Position numbers and translations under genes: made by a program. This document shows, in pieces, positions 30,209 to 39,330 of a stretch of DNA of 41,169 bases. The notes beneath the pieces are model-generated. The model did no database searches and was not told where the DNA came from. It saw only the letters and a program-made list of their open reading frames with translations. Source of the DNA: Coprosoma sp963660615 (GTDB lineage Bacteria > Bacillota_I > Bacilli_A > RF39 > UBA660); contig CAVKYE010000012.1 of assembly GCA_963660615.1 (NCBI GenBank), positions 1 to 41,169 on the forward strand, given 5' to 3'. Within the stretch, counting starts at the first letter, position 1. Every line of letters begins with the position of its first letter.

Positions 30209-32356
30209 ATGGAATTTTTTGAAATGTCGCTTGGATTAGTTTCCTCATTAGATTTTTTGGGTGATATTGGTGGCGCTATTAGTGGGGCAGCTTCTGGTGC
30301 TTTTGATCAAGTTATTATTCCTCTTTTACGTACTATTTGCTTTTTCTTTGATAGTATAGTTTATAGCTTGATTGCGTATTCATATACAATATTGCTTTAT
30401 TTAGCGAGTATTGATTTAGGGTCTGTACCATATTTAAAGCAGATTGTAAGTAGGTTATATGTTTTACTTGGAATTTTTATGCTTTTTAAGGTATCATTTT
30501 CAATTATTCAATATATTGCTGATCCAAATGCCTTTACTGATAAGGGAAAAGGGTTTGGTAAACTGGTTACTAATGTGCTTGTGTCTGTGGTACTTTTAAT
30601 TAGTGTACCAACTATATTTGAGGCAGGTTATAAATTACAAGGATTTATATTAGAGTCTAATGCTATTGGTAAATTGATAATGGGAAATTCTACTGGTGGA
30701 ACTATAAATGTTAATAGTGCTAGTTCTATGGCAAAGGATGTACAATTTCTTATGTATGGAGCGTTTTTCTCTATAAATGGTGATGGTGCTGATTTAAAGG
30801 CTTGTAAAAATACACCGATATTGGGTTCTACATCTATGGCTAGATCGTATGAGACTGGCGATACTGATTGTTTATCCGCTTTGAATGACTTTTTTGATAG
30901 TAATGAAGAAATAAAAAATTCAGGGCTTAAATTAACAAGTTTCTTTAAAACTGGTAATACTACAGAAGATGACAATCGAAATTTTGGTGGCTTTGGAGTG
31001 CTTGCTAGTGCAAAACAAAGTGATAATACTTGGGTTGCAAACTATTTACCGATTGTATCAGCACTTGCAGGTGGATATGTTGCTTTACTTTTGATAATGT
31101 TTTGTGTTGATGTGGCAGTAAGGGTTATTAAGCTTTGCTTTTTACAAATGGTTGCACCTATTTCTATTATTTCTTATATTGATCCAAAAGAGTCAATTAG
31201 TGATAGTAAATTAAGAAAATGGATAAGTGAGACTTTAAAAACTTATTTGTCTTTGTTTATTAGATTAGCAACTATATTCTTGGTTATGGTTTTAATTCAG
31301 TTAATTGCAAATACTGTTTTGGCCGGTGACGGAATAGGAACTAATCTTAAAGGTTATATGAAAGGAATAGACACTAGCGAGATTGACTGGAGTGCAAATA
31401 TGTTCATTTATGTATTCCTAGTTATTGGTGCGTTTATGTTTGCTAAGCAAGTTCCTCAAATGATTGAAAACTTATTTGGTTTAAAGATGACTGGTGAGTT
31501 ACATTTAGCTAGTGCTGGTAAAACTTTAGGTTTAGGTTTAGCAGGGGGTGCTGTTGGTTCTCTTGCAACAGCTGCCGGTTCATTTGGAGCGGCCCGTAAT
31601 CAAAAACTTGGTTTGGGACGAACATTGGCTGAAACCGGTAGAGGTCTTATTACTGGGGGAGCACGTGGTACTATTGGTGGTGTTAAATCAAAGGGAAAAG
31701 GCTTTATGAAAGGGGCAACTTCTGGAGTTGGAGTTGCTTCTAGATCAATTGCTTTAAGAGGTAATACACATTTTACTGATAGAGCAGGAGCTCGTCTTAG
31801 AAATGCAGTGGGTATGCAATCTGCTTATGAAGGGCTAGAAGGAAAGGCTAAAGTTTATGATTCAATTGCTAATCATGCTTCGGCTATGGAAGATAGAGCT
31901 AAAGATCAACTTGCTAAAAAAGATGATCGTTGGAAATTGATTCAGCAACAAAGAGAAAGATTACAAAAGGACTTTAATGAACATAAAGTTTCTAATGCTA
32001 GTTATACTGCGCAGTTACAATATATGAAAGATTCTGAAGATGCTTTGGTGAAAGAATATGTTGAAAAAGGTGGTGTAAGACAGGCTGATGGTACTTATTC
32101 AAAAGATGATAAACTGGCTATGGAAAAAGAAATGATGGGACGTGAAATGAAGGAAAATAAATTTAAAGTTGTAGATGAAACTACAAAACAACCTATTGAT
32201 GTTAATATGAAGAATTGGGATTCTATTAAATCTGGTAAAGATAAAGCTGAACAAGAGGCAAGAAATATTAGAAGAACTGATGATTATGAAAATAAGAAAA
32301 GAGTTGATGAAGCTCAAAAGTCTGGCTTGATGCAGTCACATATAAATGGTAAATAA
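30209..32356 (+). CDS. VirB6/TrbL-like polytopic membrane protein
   Basis: A 715-residue protein. Several membrane segments lie in residues ~25-430 (TICFFFDSIVYSLIAYSYTILLYLA, LYVLLGIFMLFKVSFSII, LVTNVLVSVVLLISVPTIF, LAGGYVALLLIMFCVDVAVRVIKL, LFIRLATIFLVMVLIQLIA, MFIYVFLVIGAFMFAKQVP), with an extracellular loop ~150-270. The motif KLCFLQMVAPISIISYIDPKE followed by WISETLKTYLSLF is characteristic of TrbL/VirB6-type channel proteins of Gram-positive secretion systems. After a Gly/Ala-rich region (~440-530) comes a long charged cytoplasmic tail (EDRAKDQLAKKDDRWKLIQQ onward), likely coiled coil. GAAGGAGG precedes the start. Confidence 0.78.
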   Translation: MEFFEMSLGLVSSLDFLGDIGGAISGAASGAFDQVIIPLLRTICFFFDSIVYSLIAYSYTILLYLASIDLGSVPYLKQIVSRLYVLLGIFMLFKVSFSIIQYIADPNAFTDKGKGFGKLVTNVLVSVVLLISVPTIFEAGYKLQGFILESNAIGKLIMGNSTGGTINVNSASSMAKDVQFLMYGAFFSINGDGADLKACKNTPILGSTSMARSYETGDTDCLSALNDFFDSNEEIKNSGLKLTSFFKTGNTTEDDNRNFGGFGVLASAKQSDNTWVANYLPIVSALAGGYVALLLIMFCVDVAVRVIKLCFLQMVAPISIISYIDPKESISDSKLRKWISETLKTYLSLFIRLATIFLVMVLIQLIANTVLAGDGIGTNLKGYMKGIDTSEIDWSANMFIYVFLVIGAFMFAKQVPQMIENLFGLKMTGELHLASAGKTLGLGLAGGAVGSLATAAGSFGAARNQKLGLGRTLAETGRGLITGGARGTIGGVKSKGKGFMKGATSGVGVASRSIALRGNTHFTDRAGARLRNAVGMQSAYEGLEGKAKVYDSIANHASAMEDRAKDQLAKKDDRWKLIQQQRERLQKDFNEHKVSNASYTAQLQYMKDSEDALVKEYVEKGGVRQADGTYSKDDKLAMEKEMMGREMKENKFKVVDETTKQPIDVNMKNWDSIKSGKDKAEQEARNIRRTDDYENKKRVDEAQKSGLMQSHINGK

Positions 32357-32361
32357 TAGTT

Positions 32362-32883
32362 ATGAAATTTTTTGATATATTAGGTTCTAAATTTAGAAAA
32401 TATACTAATTCTCCTCAAAAAATTGAAGAGTTAAGAAATGGAGTGAAAGTATATTTAGAAATTGAAAGCATTGTTGCTAAAATTGAAAGTGACGCTGTTG
32501 CTATTATGGAAGAAAATAATTATAATGAATGGATAATTAATAAGGCTAGAAAATCTAGACTAGAATATCAGTTTACAAACGGCAATATTTCTGATGAAGA
32601 TTTTTTAGTTTCTCTTCGAGTTATTCAATTAAATAGCGATTCAATTTTGGAAAGTTTTATAAATAATTCTAGTGATGAATTAATTGTTTTTGCTAAAAAT
32701 AAGTTATTTAAAATAAAAAAAGAGAATCATGGAAAATATGGAATTGATGAAATGAATTTTGATAATTGGGCTAATATACAATTATCTGTAGAAAAATCAC
32801 AAGCTATAAGATTTTCTATTGAAGGTTCTTCAAAATACGCTGATGCTGAAAAAGTTGCTGATTATATTTGGCAATATCAGTGA
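32362..32883 (+). CDS. Small cytoplasmic protein of unknown function
   Basis: A 173-residue soluble, mostly helical acidic protein (IEELRNGVKVYLEIESIVAKIE, NISDEDFLVSLRVIQLNSD, AEKVADYIWQYQ). It starts five bases after the VirB6-like stop with no obvious ribosome binding site, so translation is probably coupled. Codon use is more A-rich than in the VirB4 genes downstream. No family is recognised; position between VirB6-like and PrgI genes suggests an accessory or chaperone role, but that is only inference. Confidence 0.6.
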   Translation: MKFFDILGSKFRKYTNSPQKIEELRNGVKVYLEIESIVAKIESDAVAIMEENNYNEWIINKARKSRLEYQFTNGNISDEDFLVSLRVIQLNSDSILESFINNSSDELIVFAKNKLFKIKKENHGKYGIDEMNFDNWANIQLSVEKSQAIRFSIEGSSKYADAEKVADYIWQYQ

Positions 32884-32924
32884 GAACAACACTTAAGGAA
32901 ATAAATATAAAAGGGGATGATTAA

Positions 32925-33242
32925 ATGGATTATTTAATACCGGCCAACTCTAAAAAATCTTTATTGATATTAGGATTGTTTAATTGGTTTGATTTGATTT
33001 TATTTGTAAGTGGAGTGGGGGTTACTCTTCTCCTTCTTACTATTATAAGTCCGTCGTCATTTTGGGGTGCTATTATTGATGTTACTCCGGGACTTATTTG
33101 TGGTTTTTTGGTTCTTCCGATTCCGAATTATCACAATACTTTGACTGTTATATTGGATGCTTGGGAATTTTATACTAACAGGCAGAGGTTTATATGGAAA
33201 GGTTGGTGTGTTAAGGATGGCTTCAAAGAATCAAAGAAGTAA
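32925..33242 (+). CDS. PrgI-family (VirB3-like) membrane protein
   Basis: A 105-residue protein with two adjacent membrane segments (WFDLILFVSGVGVTLLLLTII and GAIIDVTPGLICGFLVLPI) followed by PNYHNTLTVILDAWEFYTNRQRFIWKGWC. That last segment, with its N-R-x-R-x-I-W-K/R-G-W motif, is diagnostic of the PrgI-like component that sits directly upstream of VirB4 in Gram-positive type IV secretion systems. The end overlaps the VirB4 N-terminal gene by 26 bases. AAAGGGGATG lies just before the start. Confidence 0.8.
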   Translation: MDYLIPANSKKSLLILGLFNWFDLILFVSGVGVTLLLLTIISPSSFWGAIIDVTPGLICGFLVLPIPNYHNTLTVILDAWEFYTNRQRFIWKGWCVKDGFKESKK

Positions 33243-33765
33243 GTATACTAATGATTTTGTACCGGTGAAATCTATTGCGAATGGTATGATCTTACTTGAT
33301 AATAATATGAAGGTTACGGGGGTTAAGATATTCCCTAGGAATATTTTTATCTTGGAACCTGATGTTCAATATTCTATTATTAATAATTTGAAGAATGTTT
33401 ATAATATGATTGATTATGAATTTTGGATTATTGCGGCTGATAGGCCGGTTGATATTAATGCTTATTTGTCTCAGTTACAGCTTTTGTATAATTCTCAGCA
33501 GAATCCTGTTAAGAGGAAATTGATTATTGATGATATTAATAAGGCTAATATGTTTACTAATAATAATGTAGTTGATACTGAGTTTTATTTGCTTTTTGTG
33601 GAGAAGGATATTGATAAGATTCAGAAGAAGATTAGGAATTTGATGCAGAGTTTTGCGAGTGCGGGGCTTCAGTGTAAGCAGACTTCTAATGAGGATTTGA
33701 GGATTATTTTGGATAATTTCTTGAATGGTGGACAAACTACTAAGTTTGGGACGGTGATTGGATAA
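33217..33765 (+). CDS. VirB4 N-terminal half (separate gene)
   Basis: A 182-residue protein that corresponds to the N-terminal, non-ATPase domain of VirB4/TraE-type proteins (VPVKSIANGMILLDNNMKVTGVKIFPRNI near the start; LYNSQQNPVKRKLIIDDI; EFYLLFVEKDIDKIQKKIRNLMQSF). I chose the ATG at 33217, inside the PrgI gene, with GGTTGGTG six bases upstream. Its stop overlaps the ATG of the ATPase gene in TAATG. The two products together equal the usual ~780-800 residues of one VirB4. The junction has no slippery sequence, so a genuine split with translational coupling is the simplest reading. Confidence 0.72.
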   Translation: MASKNQRSKYTNDFVPVKSIANGMILLDNNMKVTGVKIFPRNIFILEPDVQYSIINNLKNVYNMIDYEFWIIAADRPVDINAYLSQLQLLYNSQQNPVKRKLIIDDINKANMFTNNNVVDTEFYLLFVEKDIDKIQKKIRNLMQSFASAGLQCKQTSNEDLRIILDNFLNGGQTTKFGTVIG

Positions 33766-35549
33766 TGGATATTAAATCTCAGATTGCTCCTAAGGGGCTT
33801 GAATTTAAACCTAGTGAATTTGTTATTTCGGATAAGTATGCGACTATTTTGACGGCTATTTCTTATCCTAAGTATATTTCTCCTGGTTTTTTGGCTAATT
33901 TGACTAGTATGTCTGGTATTAAGATTGCTATTAAGCATATTCCTATGACTTTTGATGTTATTAATAAGATGATTAATAAGGAAATTGCGGATTTGAAGGT
34001 TAGGTATCAGGAAGAAAATGATGTTACGATGCAGGAGAAGATAAGACAGAATTATGAGTCTTTGGAGCAGTTTATTAAGCAGCTTGCGGCTTCTCAGGCG
34101 AAGATTTATGATTTTCAACTTCATGTTATGATTACGGCTGATTCTCAGGATGAGCTTACTAGTAAGAAGTTACAGGTTAAGAGTTATATGGAGGCTATGG
34201 ATATGAGGGCTATTCCGCTTAGGTTTGAGCAGGAGAAGACTTTAAAGTCTATGGTGCCGATTTTTGGTAAGCAGGATATTGAGGATAGGATTGGTACGCC
34301 GATTCCGTCTCCTACTATTGCGGCTATGTATCCTTTTGTTTTTGATAGTATTAAGGATCCAGGACTTTCTACGTTGCTTGGTGTGGATTTTTCTGGTGGT
34401 GTTGTTTTGTTTAATCAATTTTTATATCAGATTCAAAAGGAACATAATAGAAATAATGCTAATATGATTATTTTGGGTACTTCTGGTTCTGGTAAGTCTA
34501 CGGCGGCTAAGGTTATGCTTAGGACGCATATTAGGAATGATAATCAGATTGTGGTTATTGATCCTGAAGGTGAGCTTGAGGATATGGCTAGGCTTTATGG
34601 TGGAGATTATATTGAACTTGGTAAAGGTGGAGCTTTTGGTATGATTAATCCGCTTGAGGTTTTGATGGATGCGGATGAGGATGAACTTAAGAATGGTCTT
34701 GGTTATTCTGTTTTGACTCGTACTTTGCAGACGATTAAGGCTTTTATGAAGTATTATGATCCTTCTATTACTGAGGATGTTTTAAATATTTTTAGTGAGA
34801 TGGTTCAGGAGACTTATAGGCGTTTTGGTATAAGTTTTGAGACTGATTTTACGAAGTTTACGTCTAAGGATTATCCTACTTTTAAGGATGTTTATGCGAC
34901 GGTTAGGGGTAAGATTACGGCTATGCCTGAGCAGACTAAGGAAAGGGATATTTTAGAGCAATTAGAACTTAAGTTGAGGCCACTTATTAAGGAGTTAAAG
35001 TATTATTTTGATGGTACGACAACTATTTCTTCTCAAAGTAATTTTATTGTATTTAATATTAAGGAGTTAATGAATGCGGATACTAATATTAGGAATGCTT
35101 TGTTCTTTAATACTTTGAAGTATTCTTGGAGTTTGACTTTGAATCCTAATGTTAATACGGTTTTGATGGTTGATGAGGCTCATGTGCTTTTATCTGGTAA
35201 TAATACTTTGGGTGCGGACTTTTTGGCACAGGTTCAAAGGCGTGCTCGTAAGTATAATACTGGTACTATAATTATTACTCAGCAGCCTACTGATTTTAGT
35301 GATCCTTCTGTTATTACGCAGGGTAAGGCTATTTTTGATAATGCTTCTTATTATCTTGTTATGGGTCTTAAGAAACAGGCAGTTGAGGATTTATCTAAGC
35401 TTATTGATTTGAATGATAATGAGGAAGAGAATATTAAAGGTTTTAATCAAGGTGAGGCTTTGTTTGTTTGTGGTAGTAAACGTATGACTATTAATATTGT
35501 TGTTACTGAACAGGAGTTAGATTCGTTTGGTAGTGGCGGCGGATTGTAA
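33765..35549 (+). CDS. VirB4-type ATPase
   Basis: A 594-residue ATPase that energises type IV secretion at the cytoplasmic membrane. It has the middle region of VirB4 (1-225), Walker A GTSGSGKST (238-246), VVIDPEGELEDMARLYGG (263-280), Walker B VLMVDEAH (466-473), and the C-terminal RRARKYNTGTIIITQQPTDF and FNQGEALFVCG segments typical of TraC/TrsE/VirB4. It lies in the order PrgI - VirB4 - NlpC/P60 known from conjugative elements of Gram-positive bacteria. Codon use is strongly GT-rich like the chromosome housekeeping genes, so the locus appears long resident. Confidence 0.93.
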   Translation: MDIKSQIAPKGLEFKPSEFVISDKYATILTAISYPKYISPGFLANLTSMSGIKIAIKHIPMTFDVINKMINKEIADLKVRYQEENDVTMQEKIRQNYESLEQFIKQLAASQAKIYDFQLHVMITADSQDELTSKKLQVKSYMEAMDMRAIPLRFEQEKTLKSMVPIFGKQDIEDRIGTPIPSPTIAAMYPFVFDSIKDPGLSTLLGVDFSGGVVLFNQFLYQIQKEHNRNNANMIILGTSGSGKSTAAKVMLRTHIRNDNQIVVIDPEGELEDMARLYGGDYIELGKGGAFGMINPLEVLMDADEDELKNGLGYSVLTRTLQTIKAFMKYYDPSITEDVLNIFSEMVQETYRRFGISFETDFTKFTSKDYPTFKDVYATVRGKITAMPEQTKERDILEQLELKLRPLIKELKYYFDGTTTISSQSNFIVFNIKELMNADTNIRNALFFNTLKYSWSLTLNPNVNTVLMVDEAHVLLSGNNTLGADFLAQVQRRARKYNTGTIIITQQPTDFSDPSVITQGKAIFDNASYYLVMGLKKQAVEDLSKLIDLNDNEEENIKGFNQGEALFVCGSKRMTINIVVTEQELDSFGSGGGL

Positions 35550-35567
35550 TATGTAGGTGGTGATTAG

Positions 35568-36236
35568 ATGGCTTTACCGGCGGTTTTATTGAAGGCTAAG
35601 AATGGTATTAAAAAGGCAGCAGCGGCTGGTAAGGCTGCTAGGAATTTGAGTTCTAGTGAAGAAGTTCAGGATTCTATTGGTAAGATTGGAAAGTTTTCTT
35701 TTCTTGCTTTTGTGGCTTCTTTAATTATCCCTATTATACTTGTTTTTATTGCTATTGTTGTGGTTATTATGATGCCTCAAACTTTGTATACGATGTTTGG
35801 GGCGGTTAATAGTAGTGAAAGTTCAAGTTCTAGTTCTTCTAGTTCTTCTGCTTCTTCTGTTGTTGACTGTGCAAGAGGAGCTTTAGGTGTTCCTTATGTT
35901 TGGGGCGGAACTGATTATGAAAATGGTATGGATTGTTCTGGACTTGTTATGGTTTGTTATGAAAGAACTTTAGGTGTTTCGGTTGGCAGGGATACTGTTT
36001 CTGAATATAATGATTCTCAATTTGAACATGTTAGTAGTATTGATGATTTGGTGGCTGGTGATTTGATTCAACCTCATTCGGGCCACGTTGTTATTTATAC
36101 TGGTAAAGAGACTAACACAATAATTCATGAACCACATACTGGAGATGTGTGTAAAGAGGTTAGTTTGGATGAATATTATGGTGGTAAGTTAAAAAATAGT
36201 GCTTATGCTTATCTTCATTATAAAGGTAATTCCTAG
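35568..36236 (+). CDS. Membrane-anchored NlpC/P60 peptidoglycan hydrolase
   Basis: A 222-residue protein. A basic Ala-rich N-terminus is followed by one membrane segment (LAFVASLIIPIILVFIAIVV), a Ser-rich linker (SESSSSSSSSSSAS) and an NlpC/P60 domain from about 98. Catalytic residues are C123 (MDCSG), H173 (SGHVVIY) and H187 or H190 (HEPH). These enzymes usually cut the gamma-D-Glu-diaminopimelate or related bond in stem peptides. In Gram-positive conjugation systems a hydrolase at this place opens the wall for the channel. AGGTGGTG precedes the ATG. Confidence 0.88.
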   Translation: MALPAVLLKAKNGIKKAAAAGKAARNLSSSEEVQDSIGKIGKFSFLAFVASLIIPIILVFIAIVVVIMMPQTLYTMFGAVNSSESSSSSSSSSSASSVVDCARGALGVPYVWGGTDYENGMDCSGLVMVCYERTLGVSVGRDTVSEYNDSQFEHVSSIDDLVAGDLIQPHSGHVVIYTGKETNTIIHEPHTGDVCKEVSLDEYYGGKLKNSAYAYLHYKGNS

Positions 36237-36244
36237 GAGGGTAT

Positions 36245-36904
36245 ATGAGGAAATTAATTCTTTTATTTGTTAGTGTTTTTGTTTTAACTGGGTGCTCTGT
36301 TCAGTATGATTTGGAAATAGATAAGGATACTATTTCTGAGGATATGAAGGTATCTATTTTAAATACTGAAACTGATAGAAATACTTTTTTAAATCAAGTT
36401 AATATTCCGATGAAGGTTTATAGTGATAAAAATGAATATTATGATGTTAAAAATGATGATAATGATGGTAATTTTAATGTTGTTTATAGTTATAAGCATG
36501 ATTTTTCTAATTATGAGAATTCTACTTTTTTAAATAAGTGTTATCAGTCTCATGTGATTAAAAATTCTAATGATTATATTTCTATTAGTACTGATGAAAA
36601 GTTTAATTGTATTATTTTGGAGGATGATTTGTTTGCAAGTCCTGTAACTATAAATATTACTACTAAGTTAAAGGTTATTAGTAATAATGCGGATAAGGTT
36701 AGTGGTGATACTTATACTTGGATTATAAATGAATCTAATTATTTAAATAAGCCTATTAATATTGAGATGAAAATTCCTTCTGATAAAACTGCTTTGGTTA
36801 GTCAGACTAAAAATACTTTTATAATGATTTTGGCTTTTGCTATTCCAATTTTGTTGATTGTGCTTTTGGTGTATATTAAAAATAAACGTAGAAATAAGTT
36901 TTAA
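36245..36904 (+). CDS. Lipoprotein with additional C-terminal membrane anchor
   Basis: A 219-residue protein. The lipobox LTGC (C17) after KLILLFVSVFV predicts lipid modification and attachment to the outer face of the membrane. An extracellular domain follows (VQYDLEIDKDTISEDMKVSIL onward), and a second anchor at the C-terminus (FIMILAFAIPILLIVLLVYI) ends in KNKRRNKF. Double anchoring is unusual and would fix both ends of the domain near the membrane. AGGAGGG is 3 bases before the ATG. It is probably a structural part of the envelope-spanning complex; the family is not recognised. Confidence 0.7.
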   Translation: MRKLILLFVSVFVLTGCSVQYDLEIDKDTISEDMKVSILNTETDRNTFLNQVNIPMKVYSDKNEYYDVKNDDNDGNFNVVYSYKHDFSNYENSTFLNKCYQSHVIKNSNDYISISTDEKFNCIILEDDLFASPVTINITTKLKVISNNADKVSGDTYTWIINESNYLNKPINIEMKIPSDKTALVSQTKNTFIMILAFAIPILLIVLLVYIKNKRRNKF

Positions 36905-36917
36905 TGGTGGTGATGAA

Positions 36918-39050
36918 ATGAAAATTTTTTTTAGAAGAATATTGTTTAGTTTTTATATTGTTTTGATTTGTTCATTTTCATTTCTTAGTACTCCTAGGGC
37001 TAGTGTTTTGGAAAGTGCGGTTCTTCAAAGTGGTTCGGCGGCTGAAAGACAGTTTTGGGATAAAATTAAAATTATTAAATCGATTTTTCAGGATAAAGTT
37101 GATGATGTTGCTTTAGCGGCAACAATTCTTTATGGTGGTAGTTCTTCTGGTATTTTGAGTAGTGAGTATGATGAGAATTTTGATAAGTCTGAATTTACTA
37201 GTCAGGTAAATGGTATTAAGTCGGCGGCTGAATCTAATGAACTTGATGAAAAGTATGGTAAATCTGGTGATAAGACTGATATTTTGCTTGCGGCTTTGAT
37301 TGTTATGATTGATTCATCATGGGGGAAAATTGATGAGGATGGAAATGTTAGTTACGATTTTTTTAATGCTAAGTATAGTGATGAGAAATATAAATATGCT
37401 TTAGCTGGTAGTAGATTAGTTGGTAATATGACTGATACGGATTGTACTCAGGATGTGTTATGTGATTTGGGTAATACCGGGGCGAATGTTTTTAATGCTG
37501 CTTTTTGTGGTGTTGGTTCTCTTTTTGATTTAGTTACTTCTCCTTTTCAAGCTTTACAGGGAATTGCAATTGGTGATACTGAAAATATGTCAAAACAACA
37601 GGCTCAAAGGTTTGTTACGATGCCAAATGTATGTAGTAATGGTTTTATTGGTGGCACTTATGAAAGTATTAGAAATATGAGTGAGGATACTGAAGAAGCT
37701 CGGGCTAAAAAGCAGGCGGCTAAGGATAATATTGCTGATGGAATTATTAAACTGGCTGAACTTTATAGGCAGTTGTTTAAAGAGGATGATGATAGTTGTG
37801 TGGCAACAACTTCTTCTGGAGATTATACTTCTTGGAAACAGTATGATGATGAGTGGGCTGATATTGCAATTGGTGATCGTAATGTGAAGGCTGTTGGTTG
37901 TTTAGCTACTAGTGTTGCTATTCAAATTGCTAGGTCTGGAACGCAGATAACTAATTTGCCTGATGGTTATACTAATTTTAATCCTGGTGCTTTTGTTACT
38001 ACGTTGAATAAAAATGGTGGTTTTACTTCAGGTGGTGCTTTTCAATGGACAGGCTTTCAAGGATTGGCTAGTAATTGGAAAATTGGAGATTCTCATGATA
38101 CTAATATTAGTGATACAGCGACTTTAGCTAAGACTTTATCTTCGGAACTTTCTAGTGCGGCTGAAGGAAAGTATCAAAAGTTTATTGTTATTCAAATTCA
38201 TCATGATGGTAGTAGTCAACACTGGGTGGCTGTTGATTCAGTTTCTGATAGCGATGTTACTATTTTTGATCCTGGGAGTTCTAAGGGAAATACTTTGGAT
38301 AATAATTATAGTGGCTGGGTTGTTGACAGTTATAGGGTAATGTATGCTACTGATGTTCAAAATGGTCAAACTGGTACGTCTGATGGTAGTGGTAGTACAA
38401 CTAATAATGCTTGTGATTCCTCTGGTTCGATAGATGGTTTAATTCATTTTATTGGAACAATTGAGGGTGTTTCAGATTCTTGTACTGTTAGAGGGAAAGA
38501 AGGATATAAAAGTTATAAAGATGCTGCTGATAAAAGTGATGTTGGTAAAACTACTGCTTGGGGTATAACTCAAAAATCTGATAAAGCATTAGCTGAGTCA
38601 TCTGGTTATAGTGAATTTTATGACGATATGAGTAATGGATGTGTGGAAAAATCTTATATAGATCAAATGCTTGTAGATTTGCTTAATGGTTATGTTGATA
38701 TTATTAAAGCGGCTTATATAAAAGAGTCAGGTGGAAAAAATTTGACTGAATATCAATATCATGCATTGGCTTCGGTTTATCATCAATGGCCTGCTGGAGC
38801 AGTTAATTTATTTGTTCCAAAGTTGGCTCAAACTTCTGATTTAAAAACATATGATATTTATGAATTCTTTTTAAATCATACTGGAATTGGTGGGATTCAA
38901 GGCGGATTAAATAGGCGTGAAGCTGAGTATCATTTGCTTTATAATGGTAATTATTATTTGGAAAAAGTAGGTGATGCTACTATTTCAGAAAGTTATTGGA
39001 AGAAGAGAGTTGAAGTTTATAATAGTGAAAATGTAAATAATCAACATTAA
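36918..39050 (+). CDS. Secreted C39-like peptidase plus lysozyme-like (GH24-type) protein
   Basis: A 710-residue exported protein. I chose the ATG at 36918 with GGTGGTG upstream; it has a signal peptide (RRILFSFYIVLICSFSFLSTPRA). Residues ~30-290 are a unique N-terminal domain. Residues ~300-480 look like a Peptidase_C39_2 domain: C328 (KAVGCLATSVA), H435 (SQHWVAVDSV) and D451 (FDPGS). Residues ~505-710 look like a phage-lysozyme fold: GLIHFIGTIEG with the candidate catalytic E516, YKDAADKSDVGKTTAWGIT, and NRREAEYHLLYNG at the end. It would cleave both glycan and peptide parts of the wall, or process exported substrates, a VirB1-like role. It is the last gene of the locus. Confidence 0.75.
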   Translation: MKIFFRRILFSFYIVLICSFSFLSTPRASVLESAVLQSGSAAERQFWDKIKIIKSIFQDKVDDVALAATILYGGSSSGILSSEYDENFDKSEFTSQVNGIKSAAESNELDEKYGKSGDKTDILLAALIVMIDSSWGKIDEDGNVSYDFFNAKYSDEKYKYALAGSRLVGNMTDTDCTQDVLCDLGNTGANVFNAAFCGVGSLFDLVTSPFQALQGIAIGDTENMSKQQAQRFVTMPNVCSNGFIGGTYESIRNMSEDTEEARAKKQAAKDNIADGIIKLAELYRQLFKEDDDSCVATTSSGDYTSWKQYDDEWADIAIGDRNVKAVGCLATSVAIQIARSGTQITNLPDGYTNFNPGAFVTTLNKNGGFTSGGAFQWTGFQGLASNWKIGDSHDTNISDTATLAKTLSSELSSAAEGKYQKFIVIQIHHDGSSQHWVAVDSVSDSDVTIFDPGSSKGNTLDNNYSGWVVDSYRVMYATDVQNGQTGTSDGSGSTTNNACDSSGSIDGLIHFIGTIEGVSDSCTVRGKEGYKSYKDAADKSDVGKTTAWGITQKSDKALAESSGYSEFYDDMSNGCVEKSYIDQMLVDLLNGYVDIIKAAYIKESGGKNLTEYQYHALASVYHQWPAGAVNLFVPKLAQTSDLKTYDIYEFFLNHTGIGGIQGGLNRREAEYHLLYNGNYYLEKVGDATISESYWKKRVEVYNSENVNNQH

Positions 39051-39208
39051 AATATAATAATTATATTTATGTTGTTAAAAGTTATTATTTTTTCTAATTT
39101 TAGTGATGAACGAAGTATGAAAAATGAGTTTATTATCTGGTACTGATAATGTTTAAAGTTAATGATGAAAGATTGAATAAAAAGTTATCAATTTAGTAGA
39201 TTGTTGAG

Positions 39209-39250
39209 AACTAAGAATTTTTGAAATGGAGTTCTTAGTTTTTGTTTTTT
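39209..39250 (+). terminator. Terminator of the pilus/secretion locus
   Basis: AACTAAGAA (39209-39217) and TTCTTAGTT (39232-39240) form a 9-bp stem with a 14-base loop, followed by a T-rich tail to 39250. Confidence 0.7.
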
Positions 39251-39330
39251 ACCCTAATATTATTTTAGGGATAGATATGTTTCTTATTTTTTGATGATAT
39301 GATTTATTTTGTAAATTTTTCAAGATAAAG

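Noticed and set aside
15597..39050. Interpretation as a standard integrative conjugative element
   Set aside because: No relaxase, VirD4-type coupling protein, integrase or excisionase is seen, and composition matches the chromosome. It could change if such genes lie outside the window.
39070..39147. 25-codon frame after the operon
   Set aside because: No ribosome binding site or sensible composition; too short to support.
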